Assembly: GCF_902498065.1 (NCBI RefSeq)
Contig: NZ_CABVIR010000003.1
Span: 310,001-374,000 of the forward strand
Source: Pseudomonas fluorescens
GTDB taxonomy: Bacteria; Pseudomonadota; Gammaproteobacteria; Pseudomonadales; Pseudomonadaceae
Length of the DNA: 64,000 nt
Direction of reading: 5' to 3'
Within the stretch, counting starts at the first letter, position 1; each line of letters begins with the position of its first letter. Positions 18,511-27,001 of the stretch are shown here, one piece after another. The notes below the pieces were generated by a model. The model was not told where the DNA came from and searched no databases. It saw only the letters and a program-made list of their open reading frames with translations. Made by a program: the position numbers and the translations under genes.

Positions 18511-18689
18511 AAAAAGAATGAATTGATTTTTTTTACGTTTACCATGCCGGCCCATTCGCCGCCGTCAGACCTTTGATTTAGACGCATCGGTTGAGTGGCG
18601 CGCGGATTGCGGTCAGCGGTACGCGCACATTTCAGGATCCAGAGCATTCGACTCAGGACCGAAAAATTAGAAACGAGAGGAGCGAAACA

Positions 18690-20048
18690 ATGAACAAGTC
18701 CACCTTGGCCCTGGCTGTGGCCGTAGGGGTTTTGGCGCAGCAGGCAGGCGCCGCCGGTTTCATCGAAGACAGCAAGGCTACATTGGGGCTGCGTAACTTC
18801 TACATCAACACGGATAACCGTGACGGCGATACCAAAGCTGCCAAGGCGCAGAATAAGCAAGAAGAATGGGGCCAAGGCTTCGATCTGCGCTTCACCTCCG
18901 GCTACACCCAAGGCACCGTTGGCTTTGGTATCGACGCTATCGGCCTGCTGGGCGTGCGTCTGGATTCCGGCGGCGGTACCAACGGCGCCACGGCAACTTC
19001 GTACGGCGGCACTGTTTTCCCAAGCAAGTCCAACGGCGAAGCGGTTGATAACTTCTCCAGCCTGGGTCTGACTGCCAAAGCCAAGATCTCCCAGACCGAA
19101 CTGAAGCTGGGCACCCTGCAGCCAAAACTGCCGGTTATCGTGACCAACGACGGTCGTCTGCTGCCACAAACCTTCCAGGGTGGCCAGGTCACTTCGAACG
19201 ACATCAAGGACCTGACACTGGTCGGTGGTCAGATCGAGCACGCCAAGGGCCGTAACTCCAGCAACAACGAAGAGTTGTCGATTGCGGGTGCCAACGCTCA
19301 CACCGCAACAGGTCGTGACAGCAACAAGTTCATCTACGGTGGCGGTGACTACAAAATCACCAAAGACCTGACGGCCCAGTATTACTACGGCAATCTGGAA
19401 GATTTCTACAAGCAGCACTTTCTGGGTCTGGTTCACAACTGGGCCATCGGTCCGGGCGTGTTGAAGTCGGACTTCCGTTACTTCAACAGCCGTGACGATG
19501 GCGCTAACGGCAACACCCCTGCTTACTACACCACTGGTAATGACACTGGTTTCACCAACGGTAGAGGCAAAGTCGACAACAATCTGTACAGCGGCCTGTT
19601 CCTGTACACCGTTGCCGGCCACACCTTCGGTGGCGGCTATCAGGCCAGCAATGGTAACAGCGACTTCCCTTGGTTGAACCAGGGCGACGGCTCGTCGGCT
19701 TACCTCACTACCGACATGCAGATCGCCAAGTTCGCCCGTGCTGGTGAACGCACCTGGCAAGCTCGCTACTCGTATGACTTCGCCAAAGTCGGCGTACCTG
19801 GCCTGACGGCCGGTGTGGTTTATCTGCGTGGCGACAACATTGATACCGTGGGCGCCAACGGTCGCGAGAACGGTTCCGACAGTTCCGAGTGGGAACGCGA
19901 CCTGACCATTGGTTACGTCGTACCGGAAGGCCCGTTGAAAAACCTGGGCCTGATGTGGAAAAACGCTACCTGGCGCAACGACGTTCCAGGTCAGCGCGAC
20001 CAGGACGAAAACCGCCTGATCGTCAGCTACTCGATCCCGCTGTTGTAA
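18690..20048 (+). CDS. OprD-family outer membrane porin (second of tandem pair)
   Basis: A 452-residue OprD-type beta-barrel porin. The first 30 residues are identical to the upstream porin (MNKSTLALAVAVGVLAQQAG...), after which the two diverge. The conserved blocks NDGRLLPQTFQGGQVTSNDIKD and YYYGNLEDFYKQHFLGLVHNW are retained, and the chain ends SYSIPLL. The start is ATG 18690 after GAGAGGAG, the same leader as its paralogue; a longer open frame is ignored. A strong terminator follows. The divergence of the barrel with a frozen signal region suggests different substrates. Confidence 0.93.
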   Translation: MNKSTLALAVAVGVLAQQAGAAGFIEDSKATLGLRNFYINTDNRDGDTKAAKAQNKQEEWGQGFDLRFTSGYTQGTVGFGIDAIGLLGVRLDSGGGTNGATATSYGGTVFPSKSNGEAVDNFSSLGLTAKAKISQTELKLGTLQPKLPVIVTNDGRLLPQTFQGGQVTSNDIKDLTLVGGQIEHAKGRNSSNNEELSIAGANAHTATGRDSNKFIYGGGDYKITKDLTAQYYYGNLEDFYKQHFLGLVHNWAIGPGVLKSDFRYFNSRDDGANGNTPAYYTTGNDTGFTNGRGKVDNNLYSGLFLYTVAGHTFGGGYQASNGNSDFPWLNQGDGSSAYLTTDMQIAKFARAGERTWQARYSYDFAKVGVPGLTAGVVYLRGDNIDTVGANGRENGSDSSEWERDLTIGYVVPEGPLKNLGLMWKNATWRNDVPGQRDQDENRLIVSYSIPLL

Positions 20049-20068
20049 TAGCGCTCGCGTAACCGCTG

Positions 20069-20109
20069 AAAAAAGCCCCGCCCGGCATCACGCCGGGCGG
20101 GGCTTTTGC
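20069..20109 (+). terminator. rho-independent terminator of second oprD
   Basis: AAAAGCCCCGCCCGGC / GCCGGGCGGGGCTTTT, a very stable long stem with flanking A and T tracts. Confidence 0.92.
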
Positions 20110-20269
20110 GTTTTCAGGGCGGGGTCACCCCCGTAATCCCACCCTGAAACTTCCCTCTTTTGCAGCGACTCAAGGCCTTCTCGAACCTTGGAAGCGATAG
20201 TCGTCGCGATGCCTTTGAAGGTCCAGTGAACAGTTTTTTAATATTCATTTGTGATCTAAGAGGATCGAT

Positions 20270-20289
20270 ATTTATTCTTTTTAATAAAT
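20270..20289. promoter_or_regulatory. ATTTATT-N6-AATAAAT inverted repeat upstream of lsfA
   Basis: A perfect 7-bp inverted repeat with a 6-base spacer, about 50 bp before the lsfA start, in a strongly AT-rich stretch (20225-20300). The same half-site ATTTAT/ATAAAT occurs three times before ssuE. It may be the site of a sulfur-starvation regulator such as CysB; this is inference. Confidence 0.45.
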
Positions 20290-20340
20290 CCAAAACACAA
20301 GCTACAGTTGAGTTCTACACATACTCATCAGGAGCCCACC

Positions 20341-20979
20341 ATGAGCATCAGACTCGGCGACATCGCACCCGACTTCGAACAGGATTCCAGCGCCGGCACT
20401 ATCCGTTTCCATGAATGGCTGGGTGATAGCTGGGGCGTGCTGTTTTCCCACCCGGCGGACTTCACCCCGGTGTGCACTACCGAACTCGGCTTCACCGCCA
20501 AGCTCAAGGATGAATTCGCCCAGCGCGGGGTCAAGGCCATCGCGCTGTCCGTGGACCCGGTGGACTCGCACCACAAGTGGATCGAGGACATCAACGAAAC
20601 CCAGAACACGATCGTCAACTTCCCTATCCTGGCCGACGCTGATCGCAAGGTATCGGACCTGTACGACCTGATTCACCCGAACGCCAACGACACTTTGACC
20701 GTGCGTTCGCTGTTCGTGATCGACCCGAACAAAAAGGTTCGGCTGACCATCACTTATCCGGCAAGCACCGGCCGCAACTTCCATGAAATCCTGCGGGTAA
20801 TCGACTCGCTGCAACTCACCGACAACTACAAAGTGGCCACCCCGGCCAACTGGAAGGACGGTGAAGAAGTGGTGATCGTGCCGTCGCTTCAGGACCCAGA
20901 GGAAATCAAGAAGCGTTTTCCCAAGGGTTATCGTGCTGTGAAGCCGTACCTGCGCCTGACGCCACAACCGAACAAGTGA
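20341..20979 (+). CDS. lsfA: 1-Cys peroxiredoxin, sulfate-starvation type
   Basis: A 212-residue peroxiredoxin of the Prx6/1-Cys class that reduces peroxides. The peroxidatic cysteine is C45 in HPADFTPVCTTELG; there is no second resolving cysteine in the usual place. The long C-terminal arm (VIVPSLQDPEEIKKRFPKGYRAVKPYLRLTPQ) is typical of the subfamily. In P. putida lsfA lies beside the ssu genes and is induced by sulfate starvation, the same arrangement as here. It has its own AT-rich promoter region and a terminator (21163-21188), so it is a separate unit from ssuE. Confidence 0.95.
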   Translation: MSIRLGDIAPDFEQDSSAGTIRFHEWLGDSWGVLFSHPADFTPVCTTELGFTAKLKDEFAQRGVKAIALSVDPVDSHHKWIEDINETQNTIVNFPILADADRKVSDLYDLIHPNANDTLTVRSLFVIDPNKKVRLTITYPASTGRNFHEILRVIDSLQLTDNYKVATPANWKDGEEVVIVPSLQDPEEIKKRFPKGYRAVKPYLRLTPQPNK

Positions 20980-21008
20980 GCCTTCAGCGAATGCGCTGCG
21001 GCTGATGC

Positions 21009-21108
21009 CGCTATCGCGGGCAAGCCCGCTCCCACAGTGGATCAAGGAGGACCGAAGATTTATGGCAAGCCCTAACCCTGTGGGAGCGGGCTTGCCCGCG
21101 ATAGCGGC
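21009..21108. repeat. REP pair (REPIN), GGG core class
   Basis: Inverted REPs with cores GGGCAAGCCC and GGGCTTGCCC and TGTGGGAG flanks on both arms. Confidence 0.87.
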
Positions 21109-21162
21109 CTATCAGGCAACCCAATATTCAGATTCAGCAGCATCCACAGAGCAGGGGAATTT

Positions 21163-21188
21163 CAGGCCGTTTCAAGGCCTGTTTTTTT
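21163..21188 (+). terminator. rho-independent terminator after lsfA
   Basis: CAGGCC-GTTTCAA-GGCCTG followed by seven T residues. It closes the lsfA unit. Confidence 0.85.
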
Positions 21189-21236
21189 GCCCGGAAGAAC
21201 GGTTTTTATATATCTCTTAAACGAATAACCAAATGA

Positions 21237-21263
21237 ATAAATATGATTTATGGATATATAAAT
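21237..21263. promoter_or_regulatory. overlapping AT-rich palindromes upstream of ssuE
   Basis: ATAAAT-N3-ATTTAT-N6-ATAAAT gives two overlapping perfect 6-bp palindromes about 75-100 bp before ssuE. The half-site matches the inverted repeat before lsfA, suggesting joint control under sulfur limitation. Confidence 0.45.
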
Positions 21264-21338
21264 CACCTGTTAAGGTCACTTCCATTGAAGCGACATCGCG
21301 CACTGCGAATCGCCTACACCGTTCAAGGAATCATCTGA

Positions 21339-21932
21339 ATGTTGGTCGTCTCACTCGGTGGCAGTCCCAGCCAACGCTCCCGTTCCGGGGTGCTGCTGGA
21401 GCGCTCCAAACGCTGGTTGCAAGAACAAGGGGTGGAAGTGGTGAGTTACCAGGTACGGGACTTCCCGGCCGAAGACTTGCTGCACGCCCGGTTCGACAGC
21501 CCCAAGGTGATCGACCTGCTGCAACAGATTGAAAACGCCGATGGCCTGCTGATCGCTACCCCGGTTTACAAAGCGTCGTTCTCCGGTGCTCTGAAAACCG
21601 TGCTGGACCTGCTGCCCGAACGCGCCCTGGCCCACAAAGTGGTGTTGCCGATGGCAACCGGTGGCAGCATCGCTCACATGCTGGCGGTGGATTACGCACT
21701 CAAGCCAGTGCTGTCGGCATTGAAGGCCCAGGAAATGCTCCACGGGATTTTCGCCGTCGACAGCCAGATCGCTTACGGCGAAGGCAGCGCCCAGGCGCAA
21801 TTGGCGCCGGAGCTGGAACAAAGACTGAATGAATCGCTGGAGCTGTTCTTCAGCGCCATGGCCCGACGGCCGAAGCCGATCGATCCGAACCTGCTGAATG
21901 ATCGTCTGTTGAGTGCTCGCTGGAGCATTTAA
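21339..21932 (+). CDS. ssuE: NADPH-dependent FMN reductase
   Basis: A 197-residue flavodoxin-like FMN reductase that supplies FMNH2 to the two-component alkanesulfonate monooxygenase SsuD. Motifs: [14 protein letters not shown] (FMN phosphate loop near residues 3-16) and [18 protein letters not shown] (near 67-84), the NADPH_dep_FMN_red signature, then LPMATGGS. The ribosome site is AAGGA. It is the first gene of the ssu operon. Its usual partner SsuD is gutted downstream, so the reduced flavin must serve another monooxygenase or go unused. Confidence 0.93.
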   Translation: MLVVSLGGSPSQRSRSGVLLERSKRWLQEQGVEVVSYQVRDFPAEDLLHARFDSPKVIDLLQQIENADGLLIATPVYKASFSGALKTVLDLLPERALAHKVVLPMATGGSIAHMLAVDYALKPVLSALKAQEMLHGIFAVDSQIAYGEGSAQAQLAPELEQRLNESLELFFSAMARRPKPIDPNLLNDRLLSARWSI

Positions 21933-22033
21933 GCCTGCACTCAAGCCTCAACTGAACTTGATGTACTCACCTTACTCAGCCGCCAACGGCCAAGCAGGTG
22001 CAGCCAAAACCCAACTGCAAAAAGGAGAGCGCT

Positions 22034-22999
22034 ATGCGCACTGTCATTTTGCGTCGTGGTCTGGTCGCTCTGTTTGCTGCGGCTGTAACCTTCGGCGCCA
22101 TTACTCAAGCACACGCTGAAACTCTACGGATCGGCTATCAAAAGTACGGCACGCTGGTGCTGCTCAAAGCCAAAGGCACGCTGGAAAAACGCCTCGCCGC
22201 CCAAGGCGTGGACGTGCAATGGACTGAATTCCCTGGCGGCCCACAGCTGCTTGAAGGCCTGAACGTGGGCTCCATCGACTTCGGCGTCACCGGCGAAACC
22301 CCGCCGGTATTCGCCCAGGCCGCCGGTGCCGATCTGCTCTACGTCGCCTACGAACCGCCGGCGCCGCACAGCGAAGCGATCCTGGTGCCCAAGGACTCGC
22401 CGATCAAATCGGTGAAGGACCTCAAGGGCAAGAAAGTCGTGCTCAACAAAGGCTCCAACGTTCACTACCTGCTGGTCCGCGCGCTGGAAGACGCCGGCCT
22501 CAAATACACCGACATCCAGACCGTGTTCCTGCCGCCGGCCGATGCCCGCGCCGCGTTCGAGCGTGGCAGTGTCGATGCCTGGGTCATCTGGGACCCGTAT
22601 CAGGCCGCCGCCGAACTGCAGCTGCAAGCGCACACCCTGCGCGATGGCCAGGGCATCGTCGACAACCATCAGTTCTACCTGGCGACCAAGCCATACGCAC
22701 AGAAAAATCCGGAGGTGATCAAGACCCTCGTGGAAGAAGTGCGCGCCGTCGGCGAGTGGTCCAAGGCCAATCCTGAAGACGTGACCAAACAGGTCTCGCC
22801 GCTGCTCGGCCTGCCGGCGGACATCACCCTGACCTCGGTGAAACGCCAGGGCTACGGGGCGTTGTTCCTGACCCCGGAAGTGGTCGCCGCACAACAGAAA
22901 ATCGCCGACAGCTTCTACCAGCTCAAGCTGATTCCGAAGCCGCTGAGCATCAAAGACGTGATCTGGACGCCGCCGGCAGCCGTTGCCAAAGCGCAGTAA
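22034..22999 (+). CDS. ssuA: aliphatic sulfonate ABC transporter substrate-binding protein
   Basis: A 321-residue periplasmic binding protein. The signal peptide ends [17 protein letters not shown], the SsuA-type mature start. Ligand-site segments are [33 protein letters not shown] and [17 protein letters not shown] perfect AAAGGAG ribosome site sets the start at 22034. It lies between ssuE and the deleted ssuD, and works with SsuC and SsuB. The gene looks intact. Confidence 0.95.
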   Translation: MRTVILRRGLVALFAAAVTFGAITQAHAETLRIGYQKYGTLVLLKAKGTLEKRLAAQGVDVQWTEFPGGPQLLEGLNVGSIDFGVTGETPPVFAQAAGADLLYVAYEPPAPHSEAILVPKDSPIKSVKDLKGKKVVLNKGSNVHYLLVRALEDAGLKYTDIQTVFLPPADARAAFERGSVDAWVIWDPYQAAAELQLQAHTLRDGQGIVDNHQFYLATKPYAQKNPEVIKTLVEEVRAVGEWSKANPEDVTKQVSPLLGLPADITLTSVKRQGYGALFLTPEVVAAQQKIADSFYQLKLIPKPLSIKDVIWTPPAAVAKAQ

Positions 23000-23024
23000 T
23001 TCGATTCCCCAAGGAGACCACTCC

Positions 23025-23264
23025 ATGAGCCTCAATATCTTCTGGTTCCTGCCTACCCACGGCGACGGCCATTACCTTGGCACCGCCGAAGGCGCTCGCG
23101 CCGTTGACCACGGTTACCTGCAACAAGTCGCGCAAGCGGCGGATCGACTGTTCCCGCACCTGGACATCGAGCGTCCGGAACTGCCGAAAAGCGCCGGTTA
23201 CGTCAGCCCGTTCGGCGAGATGGTCGCCAACGACATTCTTCCCAAAGCTGCGTCCCAGAGCTGA
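23025..23264 (+). pseudogene. ssuD: alkanesulfonate monooxygenase with ~300-residue internal deletion
   Basis: Only 79 residues remain of a protein that is normally about 380. Residues 1-42 ([15 protein letters not shown]... to QAADRL) match the N-terminus of SsuD. From residue 43 the chain jumps, in frame, to the extreme C-terminus ([20 protein letters not shown]... [12 protein letters not shown]). The join is at about 23148-23153. The whole catalytic TIM barrel is missing, so the FMNH2-dependent desulfonation activity must be absent. The AAGGAG site, start, stop and spacing to ssuC are intact, so downstream genes should not suffer polarity. Confidence 0.9.
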
Positions 23265-23272
23265 GGCGCGCC

Positions 23273-24055
23273 ATGAAGAGAGCCATTCATAACGTTGCGC
23301 CCTGGGCGTTGCCGATTTTGCTGTTGGCGGTGTGGCAGTTGTCGGTGTCGGCAGGCTGGTTGTCGACACGGATTCTGCCCGCACCCATCGCGGTGATCGA
23401 AGCCGGCGTGAGCCTGGTGCGCAGCGGTGAAATCTGGACGCACCTGGCAATCAGCGGCTGGCGAGCAGCGCTGGGCTTCACCATTGGCGGCGGCATCGGT
23501 CTGGCGCTGGGCTTCATCACTGGCCTGTCGAAATGGGGCGAACGCCTGCTCGACAGTTCGGTGCAGATGATCCGCAACGTGCCGCATCTGGCGCTGATTC
23601 CGCTGGTGATCCTGTGGTTCGGCATCGATGAGTCGGCGAAGATTTTTCTGGTGGCGTTGGGCACCTTGTTTCCGATTTACCTCAACACCTATCACGGCAT
23701 TCGCAACGTCGATCCGGCGCTGGTGGAGATGGCGCGCAGCTACGGCTTGTCCGGTTTCAGCCTGTTCCGTCAGGTGATCCTGCCGGGTGCATTGCCTTCG
23801 ATTCTGGTCGGCGTGCGTTTTGCGCTGGGCTTCATGTGGCTGACCTTGATCGTCGCCGAAACCATTTCCGCGAGTGCGGGCATCGGTTACCTGGCAATGA
23901 ATGCGCGGGAGTTTTTGCAGACCGATGTGGTGGTGCTGGCGATCCTGATGTACGCGGTGCTCGGCAAACTGGCCGATCTCGCGGCCCGTGGACTTGAACG
24001 TGTGTGGCTGCGCTGGCATCCGGCGTATCAGGTCGTCAAAGGAGGTGCCGCATGA
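23273..24055 (+). CDS. ssuC: aliphatic sulfonate ABC transporter permease
   Basis: A 260-residue inner-membrane permease with about six helices. The ATPase-docking loop reads [24 protein letters not shown] near residues 152-175, typical of the SsuC/TauC family. The start is 8 bp after the ssuD stop and the stop overlaps the ssuB start (ATGA), showing tight translational coupling with SsuB. Confidence 0.95.
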   Translation: MKRAIHNVAPWALPILLLAVWQLSVSAGWLSTRILPAPIAVIEAGVSLVRSGEIWTHLAISGWRAALGFTIGGGIGLALGFITGLSKWGERLLDSSVQMIRNVPHLALIPLVILWFGIDESAKIFLVALGTLFPIYLNTYHGIRNVDPALVEMARSYGLSGFSLFRQVILPGALPSILVGVRFALGFMWLTLIVAETISASAGIGYLAMNAREFLQTDVVVLAILMYAVLGKLADLAARGLERVWLRWHPAYQVVKGGAA

Positions 24056-24858
24056 CGGCTCAACAACCTCCACGCCTGCTGCGCGGCATTCCGCTGGTGG
24101 TGCGCACGCTGCAAAAAACCTTTGGTTCGCGGCAGGTGCTGCGCGAGATTGATCTGCACATTCCGGCCGGCCAGTTCGTCGCCGTAGTGGGGCGCAGTGG
24201 TTGCGGCAAAAGTACCTTGCTGCGCTTGCTCGCCGGTCTCGACAAACCCACGGGCGGTGAGTTGCTCGCCGGCTCCGCGCCGCTGAGCGATGCACGGGAA
24301 GACACCCGGCTGATGTTCCAGGAAGCGCGTCTGCTGCCGTGGAAAAAGGTCATCGACAACGTCGGCCTCGGGCTCTCAGGCAACTGGCGGCCACACGCGC
24401 TGGCAGCGTTGGAGTCGGTCGGCCTGGCGGATCGCGCCAATGAATGGCCGGCGGCGCTATCCGGTGGACAGAAGCAACGTGTGGCCCTGGCCCGCGCGCT
24501 GATCCACCAACCGCGTTTGCTGTTACTGGACGAGCCGCTGGGCGCCCTGGATGCCCTGACTCGCATCGAAATGCAGCAACTGATTGAACGGCTTTGGCAG
24601 AAGCACGGTTTCACCGTGTTGCTGGTAACCCACGACGTCAGTGAAGCGGTGGCGATTGCCGATCGGGTGATCCTGATCGAAGAGGGCGAAGTCGGCCTCG
24701 ACCTGCACGTAGAACTGCCGCGACCTCGGGTTCGGGGTTCGCATCGGCTGGCGGCGCTGGAAACCGAAGTCCTCAATCGCGTCCTCGCGCTGCCCGGCCA
24801 GCCGCCGGAACCGGAACCTGTTTCACCCTTGCCTACGCAATTGCGCTGGGCTCAATAA
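24052..24858 (+). CDS. ssuB: aliphatic sulfonate ABC transporter ATP-binding protein
   Basis: A 268-residue ABC ATPase that energises SsuAC. Motifs in order: Walker [11 protein letters not shown]-loop [11 protein letters not shown], signature [15 protein letters not shown], Walker [13 protein letters not shown] and the switch [11 protein letters not shown]. The start is ATG 24052, overlapping the ssuC stop, after GGAGG. The [11 protein letters not shown]-loop is usual in the SsuB/TauB group. Confidence 0.96.
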   Translation: MTAQQPPRLLRGIPLVVRTLQKTFGSRQVLREIDLHIPAGQFVAVVGRSGCGKSTLLRLLAGLDKPTGGELLAGSAPLSDAREDTRLMFQEARLLPWKKVIDNVGLGLSGNWRPHALAALESVGLADRANEWPAALSGGQKQRVALARALIHQPRLLLLDEPLGALDALTRIEMQQLIERLWQKHGFTVLLVTHDVSEAVAIADRVILIEEGEVGLDLHVELPRPRVRGSHRLAALETEVLNRVLALPGQPPEPEPVSPLPTQLRWAQ

Positions 24859-24891
24859 CTCAAGCCTCATCCAACGACAGGAATCAACATC

Positions 24892-25107
24892 ATGACTATC
24901 AAGGCCATCAACGTTCGTAACCAGTTCAAAGGCTCGATCAAGGAAATCGTCCTGGGTGACGTGCTGTCGGAAATCGACGTGCAGACCGCTTCCGGTATCG
25001 TCACTTCAGTGATCACGACTCGCTCGGTGAAAGAGCTGGAACTGGTGGTCGGCAGCGAAGTGATCGCGTTTGTGAAATCCACCGAGGTGTCGATCGCCAA
25101 GTTGTGA
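24892..25107 (+). CDS. ssuF: TOBE-domain molbindin-like protein
   Basis: A 71-residue single TOBE domain (MTIKAINVRNQFKGSIKEIV...), the molbindin fold known for small oxyanion-binding proteins. In P. putida the ssu operon ends with such a gene, ssuF, needed for growth on sulfonates, and the position here is the same: last gene, 33 bp after ssuB, followed by a terminator. Confidence 0.9.
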   Translation: MTIKAINVRNQFKGSIKEIVLGDVLSEIDVQTASGIVTSVITTRSVKELELVVGSEVIAFVKSTEVSIAKL

Positions 25108-25123
25108 TCGCGTGCAGTGCACA

Positions 25124-25158
25124 CAACCCCGGAGGGTTTTAGCCCTTCGGGGTTTTTT
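25124..25158 (+). terminator. rho-independent terminator of the ssu operon
   Basis: AACCCCGGAGGG-TTTTAG-CCCTTCGGGGTT followed by T tract; stem with one mismatch. Confidence 0.88.
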
Positions 25159-25189
25159 ATGCGCGTGATTCAGTGGAGTTCGGCGGTGC

Positions 25190-25288
25190 GGCCATCGCGA
25201 GCAGGCTCGCTCCCACAGGGAATTGTGCCGTACACAAATGCACTGTTCACTGACGATCAAATGTGGGAGCGAGCCTGCTCGCGATGGG
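25190..25288. repeat. REP pair (REPIN), GAG core class
   Basis: Inverted REPs GAGCAGGCTC and GAGCCTGCTC with CTCCCACA/TGTGGGAG flanks, lying between ssuF and the converging TetR gene. Confidence 0.87.
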
Positions 25289-25309
25289 GCAGTGAAGTCG
25301 GCGCAGAAC

Positions 25310-25948
25310 TCAGGCTGGAATGTCCCGCTTCGGCAGGTACGGCGGCAAATACAGCCCCAGATAAGCGTCGAATACCCGCATCCCTTCTTCAGCCATGCGC
25401 GGCGTGATCTGCCCATGCTGTTGCACCGAGCGCGCATACACCCGATCACCCAGCTCCATCGCCAGGGCAAACACATCAACGTCTGTCGGCAGCTTCGGCA
25501 GTTCGAAATGATGATCGAACAGCTTGTGCATCAGGTCGCCCAGTTCGATGTCGTGCTGACGGTCGGCCTGGGTGACTTCAGTCAACCCGTGCTGCGCGAG
25601 GATCAACTGGCGGGCGGCGGCGTCTTCGTCGTAGATGTCGAGCATGCGTTGTTCCACCAGCCGCGACAGGTCGCGCCAGCCGTTGAGCGCGGCGTGGTCG
25701 ATGGGCGCTTGCAGGCAGGCGCGGAAAGCAGCGTGAACGTCGGCGGTCAGCGCTTCGAGCAGGGCCGGGACACTGGCGAAAAAATGGTAGACCGAGGAGG
25801 GCGGGATTTCCGCGCGTTCGGCAACGCTGTAGATCGACAGACTGGCCACGCCCTCGGCGGCCAGCAGCGTGCGGGCGGCATCGAGTATCGAATCGATCCG
25901 GGCCTGGCTTCGGGCGCGGGGTTTGCGAATGGTGGCGGGGCGCGTCAT
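25310..25948 (-). CDS. TetR/AcrR family transcriptional regulator
   Basis: A 212-residue one-component repressor. The N-terminal helix-turn-helix spans about residues 15-62: IDSILDAARTLLAAEGVASLSIYSVAERAEIPPSSVYHFFAS. The C-terminal ligand domain has no recognisable pocket signature. The start is ATG 25948 with CAGGAG; an open frame extending 42 bases further lacks a ribosome site. No obvious target is divergent from it, since the next gene upstream (alpha-carbonic anhydrase) is on the same strand. The ligand is unknown. Confidence 0.9.
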   Translation of the reverse strand: MTRPATIRKPRARSQARIDSILDAARTLLAAEGVASLSIYSVAERAEIPPSSVYHFFASVPALLEALTADVHAAFRACLQAPIDHAALNGWRDLSRLVEQRMLDIYDEDAAARQLILAQHGLTEVTQADRQHDIELGDLMHKLFDHHFELPKLPTDVDVFALAMELGDRVYARSVQQHGQITPRMAEEGMRVFDAYLGLYLPPYLPKRDIPA

Positions 25949-26040
25949 TGGAGTCTCCTGCAAAGGCAGCGGGCATTGTACGAGGCGCATTGCACCTTGT
26001 CTGTACGCTGCCTGATGCCTGGGTTTCCTGTCGGAGTGGT

Positions 26041-26793
26041 TTAGCCGCCGACTTGTACACGACGACCGTTCAAGGGTTGAACCGGGCGTGCGTTCATCGG
26101 GTAAAGCGCCTGGAAAGCCTGCAGCTGTGCTGTGGATAGCTGCGCCACTGTGGAAAATACATGCCAGCGCACGCCTTCAGAACACGGTGGAGTCGTCAGC
26201 GATCCCGCGTAGGAATAGTGGTGACGACTTGTGGGCAAAAGATCGGCAATGTTCAGCGAATCCAGGGTCGCCAAACCGCCCGTTTGAGTGGGCATGGCTG
26301 TCAGGATCGGCTCCAGCGTCGGGTTGTGTGTGCCCTCTTCAAACAGCAATGCAACCACCGCGAGTTCGCCTGCCGTGTTGCGGTGAACCAGGTGCGCGTT
26401 TAACGGGAAGGTGCGCCCCATGATTTTTTCTTCGCTGGGCGTATGGAAGTGCATTTGTACGAACGCGTAGTCGCCAGAGGGGACGGTGATGCTGCCAGTT
26501 CCCGATGACGACACCTGGAGGGTATGCCCGTTGTTCAGAACGGTGGCGGTGCCCGGTTGATAGGTGAAGACCAAGGGGGCAAGTTCAGTCTCGATCGCAT
26601 CACGAATATCGATAGGCGATTGCGCAAGGCCGGAGGTACAGCGTTTATATTCGCTGCTCAATTCGCCCCAGTTTTCCGGGCCGGTCGGCGTGGTGTAGCT
26701 CCAGTCAGCGGCTTTTCCGGTGGTTGCCCAAGCGCTGTTGCACACGCCGGTGATGATCAGGGTGATGGCTGAAGCCAATAGCTGTTTTTTCAT
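26041..26793 (-). CDS. alpha-class carbonic anhydrase, periplasmic
   Basis: A 250-residue exported zinc enzyme that interconverts CO2 and bicarbonate. Signal peptide residues 1-23 end NSAWA|TTGKAADW. Family marks: WSYTTPTGPENWGEL near the start, SPIDI, the zinc histidines in FVQMHFHTPSEE plus NAHLVHR, and GSLTTPPCSEGVRWHV with the conserved TTPPC loop. All three zinc ligands are present, so it should be active. It stands alone between the TetR gene and the spu region. Confidence 0.94.
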   Translation of the reverse strand: MKKQLLASAITLIITGVCNSAWATTGKAADWSYTTPTGPENWGELSSEYKRCTSGLAQSPIDIRDAIETELAPLVFTYQPGTATVLNNGHTLQVSSSGTGSITVPSGDYAFVQMHFHTPSEEKIMGRTFPLNAHLVHRNTAGELAVVALLFEEGTHNPTLEPILTAMPTQTGGLATLDSLNIADLLPTSRHHYSYAGSLTTPPCSEGVRWHVFSTVAQLSTAQLQAFQALYPMNARPVQPLNGRRVQVGG

Positions 26794-26944
26794 GATTGTT
26801 TTTCAACACTCTGGAAGGAATACCGGCCAAGTCCCGGCGTTCTTGAGTGTGTGAGCGCGCAATGATCCGCTATGCAGGTTGCGTCCGACGTTTCCGTAGG
26901 GGCATTCCTGTTTGTCGAGGGGAATGGTCGCAACAAATTTGAGT

Positions 26945-26990
26945 ACAAAAAAAACGCCGCAGGCTTTATCAGCCGGCGGCGTTCTTTTTT
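26945..26990. terminator. terminator of spuI (works on both strands)
   Basis: ACGCCGC(A)GGCT / AGCC(G)GCGGCGT stem with runs of A on the left and T on the right. Read on the minus strand it follows the spuI stop codon by about 10 bases. Confidence 0.88.
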
Positions 26991-27001
26991 ACTGCAACCG
27001 C

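Larger units (their letters stand above)
18317..18689. other. intergenic region between the two oprD genes
   Basis: 373 bp without a gene: the terminator of the first porin (18332-18361), an AT-rich stretch, one ATTCC-N5-GGAAT element (18496-18510) followed by GAAAAAGAAT, and a leader ending in the same AATTAGAAACGAGAGGAG block as the first porin. Confidence 0.75.
20980..21338. other. lsfA-ssuE intergenic region
   Basis: 359 bp without a gene: a REP pair (21009-21108), a terminator (21163-21188) and the AT-rich ssu promoter region (21200-21300) with three ATTTAT/ATAAAT half-sites. Confidence 0.75.
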
